The notes beneath the pieces were generated by a model. That model worked only from the letters and a program-made list of their open reading frames with translations. It did not search any database and was not told the origin of the DNA. Positions 57,222 through 64,000 of a stretch of 64,000 nucleotides of DNA are shown here, in pieces (position 1 is the stretch's first letter; every line of letters starts with the position of its first letter). Location of the stretch: NCBI RefSeq assembly GCF_003610915.1, contig NZ_NSDJ01000001.1, positions 4,464,001 to 4,528,000 of the forward strand, in the 5' to 3' direction. A program made the translations under genes and the position numbers. This DNA is from Rahnella variigena (GTDB lineage: Bacteria > Pseudomonadota > Gammaproteobacteria > Enterobacterales > Enterobacteriaceae).

Positions 57222-58286
57222 TTAATCCATTAATATATGCAGGTTAATATTTTCAGCAGATTCAGCATAATGCCACTCTGTCATCCCCTGGCTATCCATA
57301 TTCCCCGTTTCTGTATGACCGTCCGGGAACATCAGAACATACCGACAATTCACCATCAGCCTGCCATCATCATCGGCACACTGAAAACGAAGGGTTTTAC
57401 GTGAAGAAGGTTGCTGTGCAGGCTGGCTCTGTGCGCTGACAATTTTTCCCGTTGAAGGATTTCCCGCCGCAATAACGAAGTTCGTTCCGGTCTCACATCC
57501 ACAGCGCACTGGTGAACCATTGACGGCTACGGCCCGTCCCTGTGGGTTGGTCTGCCGGAGATCGCCGGATGCAATCACTCCTGGCTGCCCGCATTTCGGG
57601 CAGAGTGACGTTTTATCGCCCACGCAGAGCTTTCGCCTTCCGTTCACCGACCAGCCCTGACTCCCGGCATAACAGACTGCCCCTGTTGACGTTTTATCAC
57701 CATCAAGCCCGGAGTTTTTGCCGTGCACACCGCTCCATCTGTTGTCTGACATACATGTTTTCCTCAGTCCGTAAGAATATGCAGGCTGATATCGTTTACC
57801 GATTCGGCATAATGCCATCCGGTAAACCCCGTGCTCATCGGTAACGCCAGCTTCAGAGCGTCCGTCCGGGAACATCAGGGTATAACGGCAACCGGCCATT
57901 AGCTGCCCCTCGTCACCAGCGCACTGAAAGCGAATACAGTTCCGGGCGCTGGAGTCCTGAGCTTGCTGTGCAGGAATGGAGGTATGATGGGTATTGCGGG
58001 AGATCAGGGTACCCGGCATCGTGCTGGTATACTGTGTGGCAGAGCCGAAAACGTAATGGTCCGGGCAATGGCATAACACTCTGTCACCCGTGGCAACATA
58101 AGCCCGCCCTTCTTCGGCCCAGTCCTGAGCCGAAGCCAGAAGTTCAAAATAACCATCACATTTACTGCATGATGCCTTGTCACCGGTCCGGGCTATTGCT
58201 TTATTTCCCTCAAACCAGGTCGCAGTGGCAGAAATGATTTCCCCATAACTTGTTTTGTCGCCCAGGCAGGCCAGTGCTCTTGCCAT
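57222..58286 (-). CDS. Tandem PAAR-domain protein (two PAAR genes fused by a frameshift)
   Basis: The 354-residue frame holds two PAAR domains (residues 1-85, CLGDKTSYGEI...; about 190-270, LDGDKTSTGAV...), each followed by a short domain with RFQC..D.G.LM..CRY.LMFPDG. PAAR proteins tip the T6SS spike and carry effectors. If one G is removed from the G4 run at 57827-57830, the first part ends WHYAESVNDISLHILTD and stops at 57764-57766, matching the end of the second part (WHYAESAENINLHILMD). GAGGAAAA then precedes an ATG at 57752. So two genes of 173 and 176 residues were joined by one extra base, by mutation or read error. Confidence 0.78.
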   Translation of the reverse strand: MARALACLGDKTSYGEIISATATWFEGNKAIARTGDKASCSKCDGYFELLASAQDWAEEGRAYVATGDRVLCHCPDHYVFGSATQYTSTMPGTLISRNTHHTSIPAQQAQDSSARNCIRFQCAGDEGQLMAGCRYTLMFPDGRSEAGVTDEHGVYRMALCRIGKRYQPAYSYGLRKTCMSDNRWSGVHGKNSGLDGDKTSTGAVCYAGSQGWSVNGRRKLCVGDKTSLCPKCGQPGVIASGDLRQTNPQGRAVAVNGSPVRCGCETGTNFVIAAGNPSTGKIVSAQSQPAQQPSSRKTLRFQCADDDGRLMVNCRYVLMFPDGHTETGNMDSQGMTEWHYAESAENINLHILMD

Positions 58287-58344
58287 TATTAATCCCTCAA
58301 TATATAAGCGGTTATACTCACCGGCATCATACAGTAATCACGAC

Positions 58345-58994
58345 TTAACCAAAATCACTCGCTTCTGATTGTCGGTACAGCGCCTGAATGCGGCATATCT
58401 GGGAAGGGCTGTATCCCGTTGCATCCGCTGTTTCCCTGATACTGAGTTTCTTGACCTGCCGGTAGTACAGGACTTTCTGATGCCGATCCTGATCGGCTTG
58501 CTTACCCCGATATTTACCCAGCGTATGCGCCCGCTCAATTCCCTGTTTTTGTCGCTGGCGGCGACTCAGCCAGTCCTTATGTGACATTGCGGCCATCAGG
58601 TCGATAAGCATATTGTTAATGGCGGTTATTACTGCGCGGGTGATAGGGTCGACCTGCGAAGGGTCTTTATCTGACAGCGCCTGCCATGAAGTGGGGACAT
58701 CCAGGCTGACAATCCGCAACTCTTGTTGTTCTATCTGCTTTTTCAGCGTCATCCAGTCGCTGTTACTCAGACGGGTCAGGCGGTCTATCTGCTCGACCAG
58801 CAAAATATCATTACGGTGACTGTCCATCAGTAAGCGGCCAAGCTCCGGACGGTCAAGTTTTGTACCGCTGATGTTCTCCCGATAGTAGCTGGCGATTTTA
58901 TGCCCCGCTCCTGGACGAACTGCTCCAGCATCTCTTTTGCCCGATCGGCGAACTGATCTTCCGTCGATGCCCTTAAATAAGCTCTGATGAACAT
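58345..58994 (-). pseudogene. Serine recombinase (resolvase/invertase), frameshifted
   Basis: Starting MFIRAYLRASTEDQ (catalytic Ser at residue 10) at 58994, the frame breaks after QERG; restoring one G to the G4 run at 58903-58906 joins it to GHKIASYYRENISGTKLDRP and the rest. The C-terminus has a helix-turn-helix (LSIRETADATGYSPSQICRI). It belongs to the Tn3/plasmid resolvase group and lies divergent to a transposase remnant, as tnpR and tnpA do in Tn3 elements. Either a real pseudogene or a homopolymer read error. Confidence 0.82.
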
Positions 58995-58997
58995 TTT

Positions 58998-59718
58998 TTG
59001 CAGGGTGATAAAGCGGTTTATACAACGCTGAATACGCACCTTAGCGCCACGCATAAATCAGCGTTTGATGCGCTACTGGTGACAACTGAAAAGCAAATTT
59101 CTCGTTTAACGTGGTTGCTTCAGCCTCCTGGGAAGATCAATGGAAAGAATGTCCTACAACATATCGACCGCCTTAACGCCATTGAAGCACTGGTGCTACC
59201 GGAAGGCGTGGATAAAACAGTTCATCAGAACCGGCTGCTGAAACTGGCGCGGGAAGGCCGCAAAATGAGCAGCCGGGATTTAGCTGATTTTTCCCCTACT
59301 CGTCGATACGCAACAATGGTCTGTGTACTGACTGAGGCCAGAGCCACAATCATTGATGAAATTATAGAACTGCATGAACGCATACTGGGCAGTATGTTCA
59401 GTCGGGCAAAACGTCAGCAGGCCGAACGCCTTCAGAAAACGGGCAAGCTGATACAGTAGAAATTACGGCAGTATGTTTCCGTTGGACAGGCTATCTTGGA
59501 TGCACGCAACGCAGGCGAAGATCCTCTGTCTGCTGTTGAACAGATATTACCGTGGGAAGATTTTGCCGCCAGCCTGGAGGAAACCCGGCTCCTTGCACGT
59601 AAGGATAATTTCGAACCGCTTCATCTTATTACCGAAAAATTCAGCACATTGCGCAAATAATCGTCCCGGTTGTTATCGGCCCTGCAACTGAGGGCCTCTC
59701 CGGCCGCCTTATCTCTCA
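58998..59718 (+). pseudogene. Tn3-family transposase (TnpA) remnant
   Basis: One frame encodes an internal piece of a Tn3-family transposase: LQHIDRLNAIEALVLPEGVD, VHQNRLLKLAREGRKMSSRD, RRYATMVCVLTEARATIIDE, then QYVSVGQAILDARNAGEDPL, LARKDNFEPLHLITEKFSTL and LLSALQLRASPAA. It is interrupted by TAG at 59457 and TAA at 59658 and lacks both the N-terminus and the DDE catalytic domain. It ends next to the MFS gene, where the element was cut. Confidence 0.85.
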
Positions 59719-59728
59719 ATGTACTGAT

Positions 59729-60892
59729 TTACGCGACGGCTTTTTCCGCTTTCTTCGCCGCACGGCGGAAAGTGATCACACACAGCACGAAGCCGATGGC
59801 GCCCAGTCCGCCCGCCGCCAGCGGCACGGTGCTCAGCCCCATTCCGCGTTCAATGACCGCACCGCCAACCCACGCGCCCAGCGCGTTGCCGACGTTAAAG
59901 GCGGCAATGTTCAGCGTGGAAACCAGATTCGGCGCATTTTTACCGTAAGTCACGACGTTAACCTGGAGCGCCGGCACCGCAGCAAAGTTCACCATCGCCC
60001 AGATAAACAGCGTGATTTCGGCGGCCACCAGATGCACGCTGGTGTAGCTGAACAGCACGGAGAATATGGCGAGCATCAGGAACGTCATGGTCAGCGAGAT
60101 GCCCAGACGCCAGTCGGCCAGACGTCCGCCCAGCACGTTACCGATGGTCAGACCGAGGCCAATCAGCAGCAGCGTCCAGCTGACACCGTGCTCAGTTACG
60201 CCGGTGATTTGCGTCAGGATCGGCGCGATATAGGTAAACAGCGCAAACATCGCCGCCGCAAAGAAAATGGTGATCGACAGCGACAGCCACAAACCAAGGC
60301 TGCCCAGCGCACGGATTTCCTTGCGCAGATCGGTCGGCTCTTCTTCTTTCTTATCCGGCAGTTTTTTATACAGTGCAAACAGCGACGCCACACCAATCAC
60401 GGCCACTACCCAGAATGTTGAACGCCAGCCGAAAGCCTGCCCGAGCGCGGTACCGAGCGGAACACCCAGCACGTTAGCCAGCGTCAGGCCGGTAAACATC
60501 AGCGCAACGGCTGAAGCACGGCGGTTAGGTGCCACCAGACTTGCCGCCACCACCGCGCCAATCCCGAAGAAGGCACCGTGACACAGCGCGGTAATGACAC
60601 GCGACAGCATCAGGAAACCGTAGCTATAGGAAAGCGCGCACATCACGTTGCCAATAATAAAGATGCTCATCAGCAGCAGCAGGGTTTTCTTGCGCGGCAG
60701 TTTTGCCGTCAGCACGGCCATGATCGGCGCGCCGATCGCCACGCCCAGTGCGTATCCGCTGATTAACCAGCCTGCAGAAGGAATACTGACATTCAGATCC
60801 CCCGCCACGTTGGGGAGCAGCCCCATAATGACGAATTCGGTGGTACCGATGGCAAACGCGCTTAGCGCCAGTGCCAGGAGTGCGACAGGCAT
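59729..60892 (-). CDS. MFS transporter, YdhP/AraJ-like (DHA1 family)
   Basis: A 387-residue inner-membrane facilitator with 12 helices. The N-terminus (ALSAFAIGTTEFVIMGLLP) and LSRVITALCHGAFFGIGAVVAASLV match the YdhP/AraJ/NepI group of sugar or drug efflux carriers. Substrate unknown. A LysR gene 220 bp upstream on the same strand may or may not regulate it; the gap 60893-61111 shows nothing else. Confidence 0.85.
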   Translation of the reverse strand: MPVALLALALSAFAIGTTEFVIMGLLPNVAGDLNVSIPSAGWLISGYALGVAIGAPIMAVLTAKLPRKKTLLLLMSIFIIGNVMCALSYSYGFLMLSRVITALCHGAFFGIGAVVAASLVAPNRRASAVALMFTGLTLANVLGVPLGTALGQAFGWRSTFWVVAVIGVASLFALYKKLPDKKEEEPTDLRKEIRALGSLGLWLSLSITIFFAAAMFALFTYIAPILTQITGVTEHGVSWTLLLIGLGLTIGNVLGGRLADWRLGISLTMTFLMLAIFSVLFSYTSVHLVAAEITLFIWAMVNFAAVPALQVNVVTYGKNAPNLVSTLNIAAFNVGNALGAWVGGAVIERGMGLSTVPLAAGGLGAIGFVLCVITFRRAAKKAEKAVA

Positions 60893-61111
60893 AAAAACTC
60901 CGGATATTTTTAGTTATGAGTAAAGGCTCCGGTATGACACCGGACTGGCTTAAATACCACGTTGATCACACTTTTGACCAGACGCAGTCTGTGCCCTTGC
61001 TGCCTGAAAAATATCCGTTTTGAGGATTAATCTTTACATAACAATACATTGCGGAAAATGCGCTAAAAGCGGAAAAGGAACCGATTCCAGTGATTTATTT
61101 CCCCCGTCAGC

Positions 61112-62029
61112 TCAGCGCTTTTCTTCTTTCAGCGAAATCCAGCGCGGATTCCCTTTAAACCACTCCACCAGAAAATCGAGCAGCGCACGCAACGCCTTTG
61201 GCATTTGCCGTCGTGATGCATAAATCGCATAAATCCCCATTTCCTGCGGCTGCCACTGTTCAAGTAACGGAACCAGTTGCCCGCTGGCAATCAGCGGCGC
61301 TGCCGAGTAATAAGGCTGCATGACAATCCCCGCGCCTTCCACCGCGCCGGTCAGCAGTACCAGCGATTCATTGGCGCTCAGATTGCCGCTCACCGGGATC
61401 GCCACCTGCTCGCCCTGCCGTTCAAATTGCCACAGGCTTTTGCCGAAGTACGTGTACGTCAGACAATTATGCACCGCCAGATCCTGCGGATGTTGCGGCG
61501 TGCCCTGCGCGGCGAGATAAGCCGGAGAAGCGCATACCACGGAAGGACACAACGCCAGCGGCCGGGCGATCAGATTCGGATCCAGATCGTTAGTAATACG
61601 CAGCGCCAGATCGATACGGTCTTCGACCAGATTGATCGCCCGGCTTTCCAGCTGAAGATCGATACTGACCTGCGGGTGTCGCCGCAAAAACTCGGTGACC
61701 GCAATCACCACGGCGCCCTGCCCGAATGATTGTGAACAACTCAGACGCAGCAAACCGCGCAGCGCTTCATCGCCCGTATCCGCGACGCTGGCCATTTCCG
61801 CCGCCACTGACAACATTTTCCGGCAACGCGCCAGCGTGTTTTCGCCCGCATCCGTCAGGCTGAGTTTGCGGGTAGAACGGTGCAGCAGGCGCGCGCCCGA
61901 CCACTTTTCCATCTCCGACAAATAACGCGTCACCATCGCCCGCGACATATTCAGCGACTCGGCAGCATTGATCATGCTTCCCCGTTCAACGATGGCAACA
62001 AACACTTGTGCAGCGGTAATTCTGTCCAT
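61112..62029 (-). CDS. LysR-type transcriptional regulator
   Basis: A 305-residue LysR regulator, helix-turn-helix at about residues 18-38 (GSMINAAESLNMSRAMVTRYLSE written in two parts: GSMINAAESL, NMSRAMVTRY), with an effector domain of the CrgA/DmlR type. It is divergent from the metallo-beta-lactamase-fold gene, with direct repeats in the 115-bp gap that look like its operator. Confidence 0.9.
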   Translation of the reverse strand: MDRITAAQVFVAIVERGSMINAAESLNMSRAMVTRYLSEMEKWSGARLLHRSTRKLSLTDAGENTLARCRKMLSVAAEMASVADTGDEALRGLLRLSCSQSFGQGAVVIAVTEFLRRHPQVSIDLQLESRAINLVEDRIDLALRITNDLDPNLIARPLALCPSVVCASPAYLAAQGTPQHPQDLAVHNCLTYTYFGKSLWQFERQGEQVAIPVSGNLSANESLVLLTGAVEGAGIVMQPYYSAAPLIASGQLVPLLEQWQPQEMGIYAIYASRRQMPKALRALLDFLVEWFKGNPRWISLKEEKR

Positions 62030-62043
62030 GATTCGTCCGGTTT

Positions 62044-62100
62044 ATGCAACAAACAGTTGCGCATTATCCGGTTTTTCCCGCGGATTATGCAACGTACAGT
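62044..62100. promoter_or_regulatory. Direct repeats in the LysR/MBL-fold promoter gap
   Basis: ATGCAACAAACAGT (62044-62057) and ATGCAACGTACAGT (62087-62100) are 12 of 14 identical and 43 bp apart, about four helical turns; the first also forms TGCAAC-N5-GTTGC. Spacing and place fit two LysR contact sites. Confidence 0.65.
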
Positions 62101-62144
62101 AGATACTTACTGAATGTGATTATTAATGCCCCTGAGGAAACCCC

Positions 62145-63014
62145 ATGCAACTGAAACATCTGACTCTGATCGCCGCCCTGCTGGGCAGCAGCCTTTCCGC
62201 TCACGCCGCCAGCGCGCTGAAAATGGAGGTGTATAACCCGGGTGAAAACAGCATTTTCCCGGTGTCCTCTGAAATCATCACCGGCGAAAAAGAAGCGGTA
62301 CTGATCGACGCGCAGTTCCAGCGCAATGATGCTGAAAAACTGGTGCAGATGATTAAAGCGACCGGCAAGAAACTGACCACCGTGTACATCAGCCAGTCAG
62401 ATCCTGATTTCTACTTCGGGCTGGACGTGATCCGCGCCGCATTCCCGGAAGCGAAAGTGGTAGCCACGCAGGCAACGGTGAATCAGATTAATGCGACTAA
62501 AGACGGCAAAGTCGCATTCTGGGGGCCACAACTTAAGGACAACGCGCCAAAATCCGTCACCACGCCAGAGCCGCTGAAGGGCAATGAATTCACGCTCGAA
62601 GGCCATAAATTTGAAATTCAGGGCGTGGATGCAGAACGTACGTTCGTGTGGATCCCGTCATTAAAAGCGGTAGTCGGCGGCGTGCTGGTAAATGGCGACA
62701 ACATGCACGTCTGGACCGCAGATACGCAGACTGCGACAGCGCGTAAACAGTGGGTGGAAGCACTGGATGAAATTACCGGCCTGAAACCGGACGTCGTGGT
62801 GCCGGGACATTTCCTGACGGGTGCGCCAAAAACGCTGGAATCGGTGAAATTCACCCGCCAGTATCTGCTGACACTGGAAAAAGAATTACCAAAAGCGAAA
62901 GATTCCGCGGCACTTATCACTGCGATGAAAAAACATTATCCGCAGCTTAAAGATGATTCGTCATTAGAACTGAGCGCGAAAGTATTGAAGGGCGAAATGA
63001 AGTGGCCGCAGTAA
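62145..63014 (+). CDS. Secreted metallo-beta-lactamase-fold protein with altered metal site
   Basis: A 289-residue protein with an N-terminal signal peptide (cleavage near SAHAASA) and an MBL-fold layout: EIITGEKEAVLIDAQ, the region that normally reads HxHxDH, and VVPGHFLTG. Here the metal motif is ISQSDPDFYFG, so the first two histidines are missing while the Asp and later His are kept. It may be an atypical hydrolase or a non-catalytic member. Expression is probably controlled by the divergent LysR. A terminator follows. Confidence 0.85.
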   Translation: MQLKHLTLIAALLGSSLSAHAASALKMEVYNPGENSIFPVSSEIITGEKEAVLIDAQFQRNDAEKLVQMIKATGKKLTTVYISQSDPDFYFGLDVIRAAFPEAKVVATQATVNQINATKDGKVAFWGPQLKDNAPKSVTTPEPLKGNEFTLEGHKFEIQGVDAERTFVWIPSLKAVVGGVLVNGDNMHVWTADTQTATARKQWVEALDEITGLKPDVVVPGHFLTGAPKTLESVKFTRQYLLTLEKELPKAKDSAALITAMKKHYPQLKDDSSLELSAKVLKGEMKWPQ

Positions 63015-63041
63015 ATATAGATAACGAATAACGGATTTATT

Positions 63042-63072
63042 ATAACGGCAGAAAATACCCTGCCGTTATTTT
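63042..63072 (+). terminator. Terminator of the MBL-fold gene
   Basis: Stem ATAACGGCAG/CTGCCGTTAT (63042-63051 with about 63060-63069) followed by T-rich sequence. The rest of the gap to 63295 is AT-rich with nothing recognisable. Confidence 0.85.
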
Positions 63073-63295
63073 ATTTTCAGAAACCTTAGAAACAGAGCAT
63101 CAAGTAAAATCATACAGTTGTAAATTAACTTTCTAAAAAAACTTGCCATCACTTTCCCCTTCACTCTCAATGCATTAATAAATCATTGAATAGTAAAAAA
63201 CAGCATAATAAAATCCTGCCGCCCCACCAAAAACGGTCAATATCTTCTGCTATTCAGTCAGAGGATGTACCTTATCCAATTAATAAAGGATTATT

Positions 63296-63628
63296 ATGAA
63301 CTGGTATTTAAAGGCATTAAAAAACTACGCTAATTTTTCTGGTCGCGCCCGGAGAAGAGAATATTGGTGGTTCGTGTTATTTAATATTCTTATATCAATG
63401 GGTGTAAGCATTATTGCAAAGATATTTGGCGATGAGTATTTACTGTCTTTGCTCTACTCATTATTCGTGTTTCTTCCCAGCCTGGCATTAGCCGTGCGTC
63501 GTAATCACGATGCAGGATACAGCGGCTGGTGGGTACTGTGTCCGGTCTTCAATCTGATCCTGATGTTCTTCCAAAGCGATCCAGAGGATAACTGCTTCGG
63601 CCCTTATGTGGTTGAGCCACAGGCGTAG
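63296..63628 (+). CDS. DUF805 inner-membrane protein
   Basis: A 110-residue membrane protein of the DUF805 (YhaH/YhaI-like) family: the N-terminal MNWYLKALKNYANFSGRARR with RREYWWF, three hydrophobic helices, LAVRRNHDAGYSGWW and the C-terminal DNCFGP signature. Function unknown. It has its own terminator. Confidence 0.92.
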   Translation: MNWYLKALKNYANFSGRARRREYWWFVLFNILISMGVSIIAKIFGDEYLLSLLYSLFVFLPSLALAVRRNHDAGYSGWWVLCPVFNLILMFFQSDPEDNCFGPYVVEPQA

Positions 63629-63676
63629 ACCCTCAAGATATCTTGCACCAGGTGCAATTAATCATCCATTTATAAC

Positions 63677-63730
63677 AAAGGGTGTTGCGCCTCACGCAAC
63701 ACCCTTTATACTGTTGCGTAAGGCGCAACA
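63677..63730 (+). promoter_or_regulatory. Overlapping terminator, promoter and operator before the HigB-type gene
   Basis: A 13-bp perfect stem (AAAGGGTGTTGCG/CGCAACACCCTTT, 63677-63707) can end the DUF805 transcript. Within it lie TTGCGC (63685-63690) and, 16 bp on, TATACT (63707-63712), a good promoter pair, and directly after it a second palindrome, TGTTGCG-N5-CGCAACA (63712-63730). Repeated TGTTGCG half-sites over a promoter fit autoregulation by a HigA-type antitoxin. Confidence 0.65.
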
Positions 63731-63745
63731 TGCAGGATGCATCCA

Positions 63746-64000
63746 ATGATTAAGGATTTCAAACATAAAGGCCTGAGTCGATTTTTCACATCCGGTTCTA
63801 CAGCCGGGATCAACGCTGAACATGCTAAGAAACTCAGGCTCAGACTTGCCACGCTTCACGCAGCACAGGTTATAAATGACATTGACCGGCCCGGCTATCT
63901 GTTACATTCCCTGCAGGGTTCCCGTAAGGGAGAATGGTCAATAACGGTTTCTGGCAACTGGCGTCTTACCTTTGAATTTATTGATGGAAATGCTTACATC
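63746..64000 (+). CDS. higB: HigB-type toxin of a type II toxin-antitoxin pair (5' part)
   Basis: Eighty-five codons of a RelE/HigB-family protein, running off the window end. MIKDFKHKGLSRFFTSGS, HAKKLRLRLATLHAAQ, LHSLQGSRKGEWSITVSGNW and RLTFEFIDGNAYI are all typical of HigB (plasmid maintenance killer family), a ribosome-dependent mRNA endonuclease. Only about seven residues should be missing. A higA antitoxin gene is expected just downstream, outside the window. Confidence 0.9.
   Translation, partial: MIKDFKHKGLSRFFTSGSTAGINAEHAKKLRLRLATLHAAQVINDIDRPGYLLHSLQGSRKGEWSITVSGNWRLTFEFIDGNAYI

Noticed and set aside
59473..59691. 72-codon plus-strand frame
   Set aside because: It is a different reading frame of the transposase remnant and has no homology of its own.

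Overview
The window comes from an Enterobacterales chromosome, most likely Yersiniaceae (Rahnella/Serratia/Ewingella-like). The evidence is long collinearity with the E. coli backbone (syd-queF-ppnN-xni-rlmM-ygdD-gcvA-ygdI-csdAE-tcdA-mltA-metZWV-amiC-argA ... thyA-lgt-ptsP-rppH-mutH ... tas-lplT-aas ... galR ... lysA-lysR), classic enterobacterial small RNAs (csrB, gcvB, omrA/B) and one ERIC repeat. Genus is inferred, not proven.

Layout. 1-16,500: dapD 3' end, yaeH, yqcC-truC-yqcA, an MFS transporter, csrB with an upstream UvrY-type palindrome, syd/queF, ppnN, xni, an ERIC element, rlmM-ygdD, gcvA with divergent gcvB, ygdI, the sulfur-relay genes csdA-csdE and tcdA, mltA and three identical initiator tRNAs. 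16,500-35,900: amiC, argA with two ARG boxes, ptrA, the pseudopilin-like ppdA-ppdB-ygdB-ppdC genes, thyA-lgt, ptsP-rppH, a 690-bp gap that matches the position and DnaA-box content of DARS2, mutH, ygdR, tas, lplT-aas and one omrA/B-type sRNA. recB, recC and recD, which flank ptrA in E. coli, are not at this site.

36,100-45,600 is an insertion between omr and galR. It holds a BisC-like molybdoenzyme and a minus-strand operon of six genes (solute-binding-like protein without signal peptide, two 2-oxoglutarate dioxygenases of HilA and HilB type, SDR, ATP-grasp ligase, MFS exporter) with a divergent LysR regulator. This looks like a pathway that hydroxylates an amino acid, ligates it (possibly to a dipeptide) and exports it. 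45,800-54,400: galR, a GNAT gene, a beta-glucoside PTS/6-phospho-beta-glucosidase cluster with UxuR-like operators, then lysA/lysR.

54,400-59,720 is an AT-rich accessory segment: a type VI secretion-like PAAR-effector-immunity locus with a displaced duplicate effector tip and immunity gene, next to a broken serine recombinase and a Tn3-family transposase remnant. Two PAAR genes appear fused by one extra base in a G run. 59,700-64,000: an MFS exporter, LysR regulator with a divergent secreted metallo-beta-lactamase-fold protein, a DUF805 protein, and the start of a HigB-type toxin cut by the window end.
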